Counted from the stretch's first letter, positions 40,568-53,068 are shown. The stretch is 64,000 bases of DNA from Hippopus hippopus (GCA_946811185.2 OX328106.1:43784311-43848310); one strand, 5' to 3'. Numbers and translations: made by a program. The notes: generated by a model from the sequence alone, not told the origin.

Positions 40568-42594
40568 TTCCATTTGGAGAAGATGTGTTTTGGTATGTTT
40601 TTCTTCCCACAAGGAAATCAAGAAAAAACAGCATTATCAGTGCCTTTTGTCAAGTTCATGTTTTCGCGTCAGCGTAAGTGCCATAATATAGGTGGATCAT
40701 CATCGAAACCGATTTCAGATTCTACTCTATGTCTCGTTGTTGCATGAATTCTGAGGGTTCAACGATGTCATTGCGGACACAAGAGACATATGTTAATTTG
40801 TGACATTTTGTCGGCTTGAGCCTAACAGCTGTATGCCAGGCAAAGCGCAATGCGACAGACCATTATGCCTCTCAGCATTACCATGCGACATTAATTGATA
40901 AGTCCTTTAAACCTTTCAGGCTATTCAAAAAGCAACATTAAAGGAATTTCCCCCTGACTGCACTGAGGAAAACTGCTCCCTCTTTTACTTAAATTATTCC
41001 ATTATTTATTCATCAATGATTTATCTATTTTTTTCTCTCATATCTTTCCTGTCCAAAGGTACCATCAGTAAAAACTCTTATTATCTAATTATTTTCTATG
41101 TGTTCTCAACAACTTTATGTAGGGAAAAAGGCACTTGAAAAAATTGCTTTTTTTTTTTTTTTTAATGCAACAGCTCTCATTGCTTCTGAAAAGGAGTCTA
41201 TCTGGTTTATTCAATTAGGCCACAATTCTTCCCGACTTTTAATCTACATAGACAATTGATAGTCTGGACATATCCAAAGTTTCAATGAGAGACACAAGAA
41301 GCTGATCTTAACAACATATGGGAAATTCCTGTCAAACAGGTGACTCAGGTGGGTGGGGGTCGGTTCAGAGCCCGACCTTCTGTCACCTGTTTTATTCAAA
41401 GAATCGCCCAATGTTGGTGTCTTTTGGCATGTATCGACAGTGCATGCCTTCCTCTCTTCAAAAGATTACATATAAGCCTTCAAATACACTCGGAAATTCA
41501 GAAAAAAACGAATTTCTGACTCGTAGTAGACCATAGTGCGTAATTAGGTCATAAAAAAACAAAATAGTCCCTAGACAAATAACACAGCCACGCTCACTTT
41601 TTCAAGATACGATCAAACCAACACCAAAAACACCTTTTAAACATGTCCTTCCATTTTTCTGATAAAACAAAATAACAAATCTGCTTCGTATCAAATTTTC
41701 AAATGGAACTACTTTTGACTTCTGCCGAAATGTTTTGAAAAAAAAGGGGGGGCCTATATAAGTAGATAAATTTTCTAAGTTAAATTCAACTGTTTTCCTA
41801 GCTCAATAGTAACAAATTAGCTTGATATAAAATCTTCAAAAATTTTAAATGAAATTTTTTTTTACTTCTGTCTCAATGTTTTGGAAGAAAGGGGAGGGCA
41901 CTGGTGTCGATTAATTTTCTGGGTTAAATTCAACTGCTTTCCTCCCTCAATAGTAACAAATTAGCTTGATATCAAATCTTCAAAATTTTCAAATGATTTT
42001 TTTTTTACTTCTGTCACAATGTTTTGAAAGAAAGAGGGGGGGAGCTATTTAAGTCGATTTATTTTCTGTGTTGAATTCAACTGCTTCCCTAGCTCAATAG
42101 GCTGGGCGGCAGGGCCAAGAATCTTTTTTTAAACTTGGCCATAGGGTTCGAACCCTAGCAACATAAGTTACACCTTTTTCCACCCCCTTTTTTTTTTTAA
42201 CATTCACTCTCCCTAACTCTTAGTCATTTAATACAAATGTCATTTTTCAAATCATTAAGAATGTGTGGAAATTTTCTTCTCTCTGTTTATCAACTTTCAT
42301 GCATTTTCATGGGTTTTTCTCTAACCGCAACGCATACGGCTTGCCAGGCTTGAGCTGGGAAGATGTCCTGAATAGATATGACATTGCTAATGACCGTGAT
42401 GACATGTTCTAATCTCTAGAAAAGGGGAACAAAGATAGCATGACCAGGCTCTAAAATCAATTGTGATGAGGACCAACGATATATGACATTTTGGCACATG
42501 CAACAAAACGCAAATCTGGGTTCGCGTTGTCGCATCGGTCCGTTTGTGCACACTCTACAGTGACACTAATTTTGGCATTCTGATTTGAAAAGAA
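40568..42594. repeat. Satellite monomer U21 (2,027 bp)
   Basis: Carries the full U19 marker set (CTCTTATTATC, CAGCTCTCATTGC, AGAAAAGGGG). Confidence 0.95.
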
Positions 42595-44619
42595 TTCCAT
42601 TTGGAGAAGATGTGTTTTGGTATGTTTTTCTTCCCACAAGGAAATCAAGAAAAAACAGCATTATCAGTGCCTTTTGTCAAGTTCATGTTTTCGCGTCAGC
42701 GTAAGTGCCATAATATAGGTGGATCATCATCGAAACCGATTTCAGATTCTACTCTATGTCTCGTTGTTGCATGAATTCTGAGGGTTCAACGATGTCATTG
42801 CGGACACAAGAGACATATGTTAATTTGTGACATTTTGTCGGCTTGAGCCTAACAGCTGTATGCCAGGCAAAGCGCAATGCGACAGACCATTATGCCTCTC
42901 AGCATTACCATGCGACATTAATTGATAAGTCCTTTAAACCTTTCAGGCTATTCAAAAAGCAACATTAAAGGAATTTCCCCCTGACTGCACTGAGGAAAAC
43001 TGCTCCCTCTTTTACTTAAATTATTCCATTATTTATTCATCAATGATTTATCTATTTTTTTCTCTCATATCTTTCCTGTCCAAAGGTACCATCAGTAAAA
43101 ACTCTAATTATCTAATTATTTTCTATGTGTTCTCAACAACTTTATGTAGGGAAAAAGGCACTTGAAAAAATTGCTTTTTTTTTTTTTTTAATGCAACAGC
43201 TCTCATTGCTTCTGAAAAGGAGTCTATCTGGTTTATTCAATTAGGCCACAATTCTTCCCGACTTTTAATCTACATAGACAATTGATAGTCTGGACATATC
43301 CAAAGTTTCAATGAGAGACACAAGAAGCTGATCTTAACAACATATGGGAAATTCCTGTCAAACAGGTGACTCAGGTGGGTGGGGGTCGGTTCAGAGCCCG
43401 ACCTTCTGTCACCTGTTTTATTCAAAGAATCGCCCAATGTTGGTGTCTTTTGGCATGTATCGACAGTGCATGCCTTCCTCTCTTCAAAAGATTACATATA
43501 AGCCTTCAAATACACTCGGAAATTCAGAAAAAAACGAATTTCTGACTCGTAGTAGACCATAGTGCGTAATTAGGTCATAAAAAAACAAAATAGTCCCTAG
43601 ACAAATAACACAGCCACGCTCACTTTTTCAAGATACGATCAAACCAACACCAAAAACACCTTTTAAACATGTCCTTCCATTTTTCTGATAAAACAAAATA
43701 ACAAATCTGCTTCGTATCAAATTTTCAAATGGAACTACTTTTGACTTCTGCCGAAATGTTTTGAAAAAAAAGGGGGGGCCTATATAAGTAGATAAATTTT
43801 CTAAGTTAAATTCAACTGTTTTCCTAGCTCAATAGTAACAAATTAGCTTGATATAAAATCTTCAAAAATTTTAAATGAATTTTTTTTTTACTTCTGTCTC
43901 AATGTTTTGGAAGAAAGGGGAGGGCACTGGTGTCGATTAATTTTCTGGGTTAAATTCAACTGCTTTCCTCCCTCAATAGTAACAAATTAGCTTGATATCA
44001 AATCTTCAAAATTTTCAAATGATTTTTTTTTTACTTCTGTCACAATGTTTTGAAAGAAAGAGGGGGGGAGCTATTTAAGTCGATTTATTTTCTGTGTTGA
44101 ATTCAACTGCTTCCCTAGCTCAATAGGCTGGGCGGCAGGGCCAAGAATCTTTTTTTAAACTTGGCCATAGGGTTCGAACCCTAGCAACATAAGTTACACC
44201 TTTTTCCACCCCCTTTTTTTTTTAACATTCACTCTCCCTAACTCTTAGTCATTTAATACAAATGTCATTTTTCAAATCATTAAGAATGTGTGGAAATTTT
44301 CTTCTCTCTGTTTATCAACTTTCATGCATTTTCATGGGTTTTTCTCTAACCGCAACGCATACGGCTTGCCAGGCTTGAGCTGGGAAGATGTCCTGAATAG
44401 ATATGACATTGCTAATGACCGTGATGACATGTTCTAATCTCTAGAAAGGGGGAACAAAGATAGCATGACCAGGCTCTAAAATCAATTGTGATGAGGACCA
44501 ACGATATATGACATTTTGGCACATGCAACAAAACGCAAATCTGGGTTCGCGTTGTCGCATCGGTCCGTTTGTGCACACTCTACAGTGACACTAATTTTGG
44601 CATTCTGATTTGAAAAGAA
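42595..44619. repeat. Satellite monomer U22 (2,025 bp)
   Basis: Intermediate type: CAGCTCTCATTGC near 43,196 as in U19-U21, but the common ACTCTAATTATC and GAAAGGGGG. AAATGAATTTTT near 43,873 is shared with U20. Confidence 0.95.
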
Positions 44620-46628
44620 TTCCATTTGGAGAAGATGTGTTTTGGTATGTTTTTCTTCCCACAAGGAAATCAAGAAAAAACAGCATTATCAGTGCCTTTT
44701 GTCAAGTTCATGTTTTCGCGTCAGCGTAAGTGCCATAATATAGGTGGATCATCATCGAAACCGATTTCAGATTCTACTCTATGTCTCGTTGTTGCATGAA
44801 TTCTGAGGGTTCAACGATGTCATTGCGGACACAAGAGACATATGTTAATTTGTGACATTTTGTCAGGTTGAGCCTAACAGCTGTATGCCAGGCAAAGCGC
44901 AATGCGACAGACCATTATGCCTCTCAGCATTACCATGCGACATTAATTGATAAGTCCTTTAAACCTTTCAGGCTATTCAAAAAGCAACATTAAAGGAATT
45001 TCCCCCTGACTGCACTGAGGAAAACTGCTCCCTCTTTTACTTAAATTATTCCATTATTTATTCATCAATGATTTATCTATTTTTTTCTCTCATATCTTTC
45101 CTGTCCAAAGGTACCATCAGTAAAAACTCTAATTATCTTCTATGTGTTCTCAACAACTTTATGTAGGGAAAAAGGCACTTGAAAAAATTGCTTTTTTTTT
45201 TTTTTTTTTTTTAATGCAACAGCTATCATTGCTTCTGAAAAGGAGTCTATCTGGTTTATTCAATTAGGACACAATTCTTCTCGACTTTTAATCTACATAG
45301 ACAATTGATAGTCTGGACATATCCAAAGTTTCAATGAGAGACACAAGAAGCTGATCTTAACAACATATGGGAAATTCCTGTCAAACAGGTGACTCAGGTG
45401 GGTGGGGGTCGGTTCAGAGCCCGACCTTCTGTCACCTGTTTTATTCAAAGAATCGCCCAATGTTGGTGTCTTTTGGCATGTATCGACAGTGCATGCCTTC
45501 CTCTCTTCAAAAGATTACATATAAGCCTTCAAATACACTCGGAAATTCAGAAAAAAACGAATTTCTGACTCGTAGTAGACCATAGTGCGTAATTAGGTCA
45601 TAAAAAAACAAAATAGTCCCTAGACAAATAACACAGCCACGCTCACTTTTTCAAGATACGATCAAACCAACACCAAAAACACCTTTTAAACATGTCCTTC
45701 CATTTTTCTGATAAAACAAAATAACAAATCTGCTTCGTATCAAATTTTCAAATGGAACTACTTTTGACTTCTGCCGAAATGTTTTGAAAAAAAAAAAGGG
45801 GGGGCCTATATAAGTAGATAAATTTTTTAAGTTAAATTCAACTGTTTTCCTAGCTCAATAGTAACAAATTAGCTTAATTTTAAATGAAATTTTTTTTTAC
45901 TTCTGTCTCAATGTTTTGGAAGAAAGGGGAGGGCACTGGTGTCGATTAATTTTCTGGGTTAAATTCAACTGCTTTCCTCCCTCAATAGTAACAAATTAGC
46001 TTGATATCAAATCTTCAAAATTTTCAAATGATTTTTTTTTTACTTCTGTCACAATGTTTTGAAAGAAAGAGGGGGGAAGCTATTTAAGTCGATTTATTTT
46101 CTGTGTTGAATTCAACTGCTTCCCTAGCTCAATAGGCTGGGCGGCAGGGCCAAGAATCTTTTTTTAAACTTGGCCATAGGGTTCGAACCCTAGCAACATA
46201 AGTTACACCTTTTTCCACCCCCTTTTTTTTTTAACATTCACTCTCCCTAACTCTTAGTCATTTAATACAAATGTCATTTTTCAAATCATTAAGAATGTGT
46301 GGAAATTTTCTTCTCTCTGTTTATCAACTTTCATGCATTTTCATGGGTTTTTCTCTAACCGCAACGCATACGGCTTGCCAGGCTTGAGCTGAGAAGATGT
46401 CCTGAATAGATATGACATTGCTAATGACCGTGATGACATGTTCTAATCTCTAGAAAGGGGGAACAAAGATAGCATGACCAGGCTCTAAAATCAATTGTGA
46501 TGAGGACCAACGATATATGACATTTTGGCACATGCAACAAAATGCAAATCTCGGTTCGCATTGTCGCATCGGTCCGTTTGTGCACACTCTACAGTGACAC
46601 TAATTTTGGCATTCTGATTTGAAAAGAA
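44620..46628. repeat. Satellite monomer U23 (2,009 bp, shortest)
   Basis: Two internal deletions explain the length: 8 bp near 45,135 (ATTATCTTCTATG) and about 18 bp in sub-repeat B near 45,875 (TTAGCTTAATTTTAAATG). Also private: GTCAGGTTGAGCC, TTAGGACACAATTCTTCTCG, GAGCTGAGAAG and AATGCAAATCTCGG. Confidence 0.95.
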
Positions 46629-48655
46629 TTCCATTTGGAGAAGATGTGTTTTGGTATGTTTTTCTTCCCACAAGGAAATCAAGAAAAAACAGCATTATCA
46701 GTGCCTTTTGTCAAGTTCATGTTTTCGCGTCAGCGTAAGCGCCATAATATAGGTGGATCATCATCGAAACCGATTTCAGATTCTACTCTATGTCTCGTTG
46801 TTGCATGAATTCTGAGGGTTCAACGATGTCATTGCGGACACAAGAGACATATGTTAATTTGTGACATTTTGTCGGCTTGAGCCTAACAGCTGTATGCCAG
46901 GCAAAGCGCAATGCGACAGACCATTATGCCTCTCAGCATTACCATGCGACATTAATTGATAAGTCCTTTAAACCTTTCAGGCTATTCACAAAGCAACATT
47001 AAAGGAATTTCCCCCTGACTGCACTGAGGAAAACTGCTCCCTCTTTTACTTAAATTATTCCATTATTTATTCATCAATGATTTATCTATTTTTTTCTCTC
47101 ATATCTTTCCTGTCCAAAGGTACCATCAGTAAAAACTCTTATTATCTAATTATTTTCTATATGTTCTCAACAACTTTATGTAGGGAAAAAGGCACTTGAA
47201 AAAATTGCTTTTTTTTTTTTTTTTTAATGCAACAGCTATCATTGCTTCTGAAAAGGAGTCTATCTGGTTTATTCAATTAGGCCACAATTCTTCCCGACTT
47301 TTAATCTACATAGACAATTGATAGTCTGGACATATCCAAAGTTTCAATGAGAGACACAAGAAGCTGATCTTAACAACATATGGGAAATTCCTGTCAAACA
47401 GGTGACTCAGGTGGGTGGGGGTCGGTTCAGAGCCCGACCTTCTGTCACCTGTTTTATTCAAAGAATCGCCCAATGTTGGTGTCTTTTGGCATGTATCGAC
47501 AGTGCATGCCTTCCTCTCTTCAAAAGATTACATATAAGCCTTCAAATACACTCGGAAATTTAGAAAAAAACGAATTTCTGACTCGTAGTAGACCATAGTG
47601 CGTAATTAGGTCATAAAAAAACAAAATAGTCCCTAGACAAATAACACAGCCACGCTCACTTTTTCAAGATACGATCAAACCAACACCAAAAACACCTTTT
47701 AAACATGTCCTTCCATTTTTCTGATAAAACAAAATAACAAATCTGCTTCGTATCAAATTTTCAAATGGAACTACTTTTGACTTCTGCCGAAATGTTTTGA
47801 AAAAAAAAAGGGGGGCCTATATAAGTAGATAAATTTTCTAAGTTAAATTCAACTGTTTTCCTAGCTCAATAGTAACAAATTAGCTTGATATAAAATCTTC
47901 AAAAATTTTAAATGAAATTTTTTTTTACTTCTGTCTCAATGTTTTGGAAGAAAGGGGAGGGCACTGGTGTCGATTAATTTTCTGGGTTAAATTCAACTGC
48001 TTTCCTCCCTCAATAGTAACAAATTAGCTTGATATCAAATCTTCAAAATTTTCAAATGATTTTTTTTTTACTTCTGTCACAATGTTTTGAAAGAAAGAGG
48101 GGGGGAGCTATTTAAGTCGATTTATTTTCTGTGTTGAATTCAACTGCTTCCCTAGCTCAATAGGCTGGGCGGCAGGGCCAAGAATCTTTTTTTAAACTTG
48201 GCCATAGGGTTCGAACCCTAGCAACATAAGTTACACCTTTTTCCACCCCCTTTTTTTTTAACATTCACTCTCCCTAACTCTTAGTCATTTAATACAAATG
48301 TCATTTTTCAAATCATTAAGAATGTGTGGAAATTTTCTTCTCTCTGTTTATCAACTTTCATGCATTTTCATGGGTTTTTCTCTAACCGCAACGCATACGG
48401 CTTGCCAGGCTTGAGCTGGGAAGATGTCCTGAATAGATATGACATTGCTAATGACCGTGATGACATGTTCTAATCTCTAGAAAGGGGGAACAAAGATAGC
48501 ATGACCAGGCTCTAAAATCAATTGTGATGAGGACCAACGATATATGACATTTTGGCACATGCAACAAAACGCAAATCTGGGTTCGCATTGTCGCATCGGT
48601 CCGTTTGTGCACACTCTACAGTGAAACTAATTTTGGCATTCTGATTTGAAAAGAA
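46629..48655. repeat. Satellite monomer U24 (2,027 bp)
   Basis: GTAAGCGCC near 46,735, TTCACAAAGC near 46,985, CTATATGTTC near 47,157, GAAATTTAG near 47,556 (shared with U26), GTGAAACTAATT near 48,622. Confidence 0.95.
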
Positions 48656-50682
48656 TTCCATTTGGAGAAGATGTGTTTTGGTATGTTTTTCTTCCCACAA
48701 GGAAATCAAGAAAAAACAGCATTATCAGTGCCTTTTGTCAAGTTCATGTTTTCGCGTCAGCGTAAGTGCCATAATATAGGTGGATCATCATCGAAACTGA
48801 TTTCAGATTCTACTCTATGTCTCGTTGTTGCATGAATTCTGAGGGTTCAACGATGTCATTGTGGACACAAGAGACATATGTTAATTTGTGACATTTTGTC
48901 AGCTTGAGCCTAACAGCTGTATGCCAGGCAAAGCGCAATGCGACAGACCATTATGCCTCTCAGCATTACCATGCGACATTAATTGATAAGTCCTTTAAAC
49001 CTTTCAGGCTATTCAAAAAGCAACATTAAAGGAATTTCCCCCTGACTGCACTGAGGAAAACTGCTCCCTCTTTTACTTAAATTATTCCATTATTTATTCA
49101 TCAATGATTTATCTATTTTTTTCTCTCGTATCTTTCCTGTCCAAAGGTACCATCAGTAAAAACTCTAATTATCTAATTATTTTCTATGTGTTCTCAACAA
49201 CTTTATGTAGGGAAAAAGGCACTTGAAAAAATTGCTTTGTTTTTTTTTTTTAATGCAACAGCTATCATTGCTTCTGAAAAGGAGTCTATCTGGTTTATTC
49301 AATTAGGCCACAATTCTTCCCGACTTTTAATCTACATAGACAATTGATAGTCTGGACATATCCAAAGTTTCAATGAGAGACACAAGAAGCTGATCTTAAC
49401 AACATATGGGAAATTCCTGTCAAACAGGTGACTCAGGTGGGTGGGGGTCGGTTCAGAGCCCGACCTTCTGTCACCTGTTTTATTCAAAGAATCGCCCAAT
49501 GTTGGTGTCTTTTGGCATGTATCGACAGTGCATGCCTTCCTCTCTTCAAAAGATTACATATAAGCCTTCAAATACACTCGGAAATTCAGAAAAAAACGAA
49601 TTTCTGACTCGTAGTAGACCATAGTGCGTAATTAGGTCATAAAAAAACAAAATAGTCCCTAGACAAATAACACAGCCACGCTCACTTTTTCAAGATACGA
49701 TCAAACCAACACCAAAAACACCTTTTAAACATGTCCTTCCATTTTTCTGATAAAACAAAATAACAAATCTGCTTCGTATCAAATTTTCAAATGGAACTAC
49801 TTTTGACTTCTGCCGAAATGTTTTGAAAAAAAAAAGGGGGGCCTATATAAGTAGATAAATTTTCTAAGTTAAATTCAACTGTTTTCCTAGCTCAATAGTA
49901 ACAAATTAGCTTGATATAAAATCTTCAAAAATTTTAAATGAAATTTTTTTTTACTTCTGTCTCAATGTTTTGGAAGAAAGGGGAGGGCACTGGTGTCGAT
50001 TAATTTTCTGGGTTAAATTCAACTGCTTTCCTCCCTCAATAGTAACAAATTAGCTTGATATCAAATCTTCAAAATTTTCAAATGATTTTTTTTTTACTTC
50101 TGTCACAATGTTTTGAAAGAAAGAGGGGGGGAGCTATTTAAGTCGATTTATTTTCTGTGTTGAATTCAACTGCTTCCCTAGCTCAATAGGCTGGGCGGCA
50201 GGGCCAAGAATCTTTTTTTAAACTTGGCCATAGGGTTTGAACCCTAGCAACATAAGTTACACCTTTTTCCACCCCCTTTTTTTTTTAACATTCACTCTCC
50301 CTAACTCTTAGTCATTTAATACAAATGTCATTTTTCAAATCATTAAGAATGTGTGGAAATTTTCTTCTCTCTGTTTATCAACTTTCATGCATTTTCATGG
50401 GTTTTTCTCTAACCGCAACGCATACGGCTTGCCAGGCTTGAGCTGGGAAGATGTCCTGAATAGATATGACATTGCTAATGACCGTGATGACATGTTCTAA
50501 TCTCTAGAAAGGGGGAACAAAGATAGCATGACCAGGCTCTAAAATCAATTGTGATGAGGACCAACGATATATGACATTTTGGCACATGCAACAAAACGCA
50601 AATCTGGGTTCGCATTGTCGCATCGGTCCGTTTGTGCACACTCTACAGTGACACTAATTTTGGCATTCTGATTTGAAAAGAA
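48656..50682. repeat. Satellite monomer U25 (2,027 bp)
   Basis: GAAACTGATTTC near 48,793, CATTGTGGAC near 48,857, CTCTCGTATC near 49,125, and a C>T at 50,238 that breaks the otherwise invariant GGTTCGAACC B-box palindrome. Confidence 0.95.
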
Positions 50683-50967
50683 TTCCATTTGGAGAAGATG
50701 TGTTTGGTATGTTTTTCTTCCCACAAGGAAATCAAGAAAAAACAGCATTATCAGTGCCTTTTGTCAAATTCATGTTTTCGCGTCAGCGTAAGTGCCATAA
50801 TATAGGTGGATCATCATCGAAACCGATTTCAGATTCTACTCTATGTCTCGTTGTTGCATGAATTCTGAGGGTTCAACGATGTCATTGCGGACACAAGAGA
50901 CATATGTTAATTTGTGACATTTTGTCGGCTTGAGCCTAACAGCTGTATGCCAGGCAAAGTGCAATGC
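50683..50967. repeat. Satellite monomer U26, left part
   Basis: First 285 bp of the interrupted last monomer. One T is missing near 50,703 (GTGTTTGGTATG) and there is a private GTCAAATTCATG near 50,763. It ends at the left copy of the retrotransposon target-site duplication. Confidence 0.95.
50956..50967 (+). repeat. Target-site duplication, left copy
   Basis: AAAGTGCAATGC at the satellite/retrotransposon boundary. The right copy reads AAAGCGCAATGC, which is also the satellite consensus, so the left copy has one C>T change since or before insertion. Confidence 0.9.
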
Positions 50968-51226
50968 TTTCCGGTGTCATGGCGACGTAAACACTACATT
51001 CATTTCGAGCCGTGGTTTTTCTTAGATTTTGCGCCTGCAACAAGACGCGGATGAGTGGTTGAATCTGCAGTGAGTAAATATATCACCCTACGTGGATTTG
51101 ACGTGCATTCAAGACTTGAGTAGTTAATAGTTGGGCTTCATACTTTGTTTTTTCCAAATTACATCAAGGCAAAACTGTCCAAGTCGAAAAAAATAAAAGT
51201 ATACTAATCAAAAAAGCTAAAGTGAC
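50968..51226 (+). promoter_or_regulatory. Retrotransposon 5' leader, probable internal promoter
   Basis: Non-coding from the element's first base to the ORF1 start. The first 20 bases hold TTTCCGG (reverse complement of an ETS-type CCGGAAA) followed by TCATGGCGAC, which contains the ATGGC core used by YY1-type sites. That arrangement at base +1 is what a TATA-less internal Pol II promoter would need, since non-LTR elements must encode their promoter downstream of the start site. No TATA box was seen. The start of the element is placed directly at the target-site duplication. Confidence 0.45.
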
Positions 51227-52108
51227 ATGAGTAAATCCAAGAAAACTACTAAAACGCCCGCAACGCCCGCAACGCCCGCAACGACTGAAGGTAGTAAACG
51301 AGAACTCTCGTCACCATTTGATCCTAACGATCCAAAGAAAGCAAGAGCACTCTCACTTTCATCGGATATGTCTGATACAGAGGGTTCAGCAGGAGCCATC
51401 ATGAATGTTAGTTTACAGGAAGAAGATATTGTAAAGATAAGCAATCTTCTCAAAAGTACTTTTGAATCCCAGCTTTCAACTATTGTTTCAAATATTATCG
51501 ATGGAGTAGTGCATGGTCTTCAGCAGAAAATGGATGCCTTAGAATCCGAAAACGCTTTCTTGAAAAACAAGGTAAATGAGCTTGAAAATAAACTCATCCA
51601 GGCACAAGATCGCCAAGACAAAGCAGACCAATATAGTCGTCGCAATTGCCTTAGGCTTTCTGGAATTCGTGAGGCTGAAGGTGAGTCAACTGACCAGATA
51701 GTGCTAGATATGGCCAAGGCCATTGGTGCCGATCTTAAACTAGAGGAAATAGATAGATCTCACAGATTAGGGAAGCCAAGAGGTAACTCGATAGCTGGAT
51801 CTCAACCACAGAAATCACGACAAATTATAGTGAAGTTTACGAGCTACCGTGCAAGAAACAAAGTACTGAAGCTAAAGGCACAGCTCAAACATAACGGGTA
51901 CCCTAGTGCCTTTCTTAATGAGGACCTCACCACAACTCGATCTTCTATTTTCTTCCAAGCACGCAAACTGCTAAAGGATGGTCACATACAGGGCACATGG
52001 ACCTCGGATGGTGTTATCATCGTGAAGGGAAAGGACGATCGTAAAAGGCGCATTGAAACGCAGAGTGATTTAGACGCTCTCAAATTAAACCTAGGAATCA
52101 ATATCTAA
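51227..52108 (+). CDS. Retrotransposon ORF1 protein (293 aa)
   Basis: Nucleic-acid-binding ORF1 protein of the non-LTR element; by analogy with L1-type ORF1p it would trimerise, coat the element RNA and assist target-primed reverse transcription. Residues 1-50 are basic and low in complexity, with PATPATPAT encoded by repeated ACGCCCGCA, then acidic/serine-rich. Residues about 98-135 form a predicted coiled coil (DALESENAFLKNKVNELENK). Residues about 139-215 look like the RRM-type core (NCLRLSGI ... DRSHRLGKPR ... RQIIVKFTSYRARNKVL). Residues about 215-275 look like the C-terminal domain (LNEDLTTTRSSIFFQARKLLK). The sequence around the ATG has G at -3. It sits upstream of ORF2 on the same strand. 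The frame is uninterrupted. No CCHC zinc knuckle is visible. Family assignment is by motif recognition. Confidence 0.88.
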   Translation: MSKSKKTTKTPATPATPATTEGSKRELSSPFDPNDPKKARALSLSSDMSDTEGSAGAIMNVSLQEEDIVKISNLLKSTFESQLSTIVSNIIDGVVHGLQQKMDALESENAFLKNKVNELENKLIQAQDRQDKADQYSRRNCLRLSGIREAEGESTDQIVLDMAKAIGADLKLEEIDRSHRLGKPRGNSIAGSQPQKSRQIIVKFTSYRARNKVLKLKAQLKHNGYPSAFLNEDLTTTRSSIFFQARKLLKDGHIQGTWTSDGVIIVKGKDDRKRRIETQSDLDALKLNLGINI

Positions 52109-52246
52109 GCTTAAGGCAGCTGCTTACTATTTTGAACAGTATAGTTGATTGTAATACTATTCAATGACCTATTGATCACAAGCGATTTAAAGTAGGACTT
52201 GTGTACACAAACTCAAAACCTCAGTCTTTGTTTGTGAGATGAATGT

Positions 52247-52480
52247 ACCTTAACCCTCTTACAATAGACGCAATTTTAGACTGGAGTAAATTGAAAGCAT
52301 TTGCAGACGACACATCCTGCTAGATTGATAATTTCTCTCTCTGGTAAGGAAAAAAAACGTTGCGGAAAAATAAGATAATGCTGATTACCAGCATTGTCAC
52401 TTTTTCCTTCAATGTTTTGAAAGGCTTTCCTCTTGGAGCCATTGGGGGTCGAGATTCTCAGGTTATGATTGAAATGTATT
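52247..52480 (+). repeat. Dispersed repeat shared with 60.2-60.5 kb
   Basis: Aligns, with gaps, to the reverse complement of about 60,240-60,475. Shared blocks in order: TTAACCCT, AATTTTAGACT, AAATTG, CAGAC, the hairpin AATGCTGATTACCAGCATT (52,377-52,395), CTTCAATGTTTT. The two copies are clearly diverged, so this is an older family than the host retrotransposon's insertion. Confidence 0.65.
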
Positions 52481-52743
52481 TGTTTGACATTTAAACATAT
52501 CCCTTATCAACCATGCTTCTATGATTGCCTAATTTTTTTTGTCCCTTGAAAGCATTTCGAAAAAAACGGATTGTTAGCAATGAAGCATATTTTTCGTTTT
52601 CACGTCTACATTCTGCGTAAGTCGTAGACCGCATTATAAACAAAATCAGACTATTCCATTTAGAGAAAATATAAAGAATTATTTTTATTTCAGTGCAGTT
52701 TATGTTATTTCTTCTTATCATAGCTTTGCTAAGCTGTCTTAGC

Positions 52744-52817
52744 ATAGCGGATAGCGTAGATCCAAGATCGGACTGCACATTCTGTGCGGCCTGATCTGGA
52801 CCTGCTCTGGCCGCTAT
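52744..52817. repeat. Imperfect long hairpin 1 (GATC-GACTGCA family)
   Basis: ATAGCGG (52,744-52,750) pairs with CCGCTAT (52,811-52,817). Inside, GATCCAAGATCGGACTGCAC faces GTGCGGCCTGATCTGGACC with few mismatches around loop ATTCT. Sequence and layout resemble hairpin 2 at 53,260 and, from memory, hairpin repeats common in heterodont bivalves. Confidence 0.7.
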
Positions 52818-53045
52818 TACAACAAAAGTTATGTTTGGCGCAGTAGAGGTTGAGAGAGTCTGTCATTCCTACCTTTTGAGAAGTTTTTCTTTACAGCTTA
52901 TTATTTTCATGCTTAATACCAGTACAAATAATGGAACTTCTGTTGTAAATTGTACTCCATACTTACCATCTTCCAAAAGTTTTTTAAGGTTCATTAGATT
53001 TTCATTAAGAAAGTGTGATTGATTTAAGAGCCTATTCCTGCTCCT

Positions 53046-53068
53046 CCCCCCCCCCACACACACACACA
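53046..53068. repeat. C-run and CA microsatellite
   Basis: About ten C followed by a (CA)n stretch. Confidence 0.9.

Larger units (their letters stand above)
34485..44619. repeat. Local satellite subfamily block (U18-U22)
   Basis: Five consecutive monomers share combinations of TAGAAAAGGGGAAC (U18-U21), CTCTTATTATC (U19-U21) and CAGCTCTCATTGC (U19, U21, U22; U20 has a derivative). The markers change stepwise between neighbours, as expected from recent local unequal exchange. The only one of these seen elsewhere is CTCTTATTATC, in U24. Confidence 0.75.
1..50967. repeat. 2.03-kb satellite array, main block (25 monomers + 285 bp)
   Basis: The same approximately 2,027-bp sequence recurs head to tail with only scattered substitutions, small indels and homopolymer-length changes. 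Counting each monomer from the motif TTCCATTTGGAGAAGATG, starts fall at 1, 2032, 4059, 6081, 8104, 10127, 12152, 14182, 16207, 18246, 20271, 22306, 24331, 26366, 28400, 30425, 32459, 34485, 36514, 38540, 40568, 42595, 44620, 46629, 48656 and 50683. The array continues past the left window edge. No long ORF exists in any copy, and the short open frames are broken in some copies, so I read it as non-coding satellite DNA. No rRNA, histone or snRNA sequence was recognised in the monomer. Long, highly homogenised units suggest unequal exchange or gene conversion; a pericentromeric or heterochromatic location is inference only. Confidence 0.97.

Noticed and set aside
1..50967. CRISPR-like array
   Set aside because: Repeats are 2 kb, contiguous and without spacers; the sequence is eukaryotic in character.
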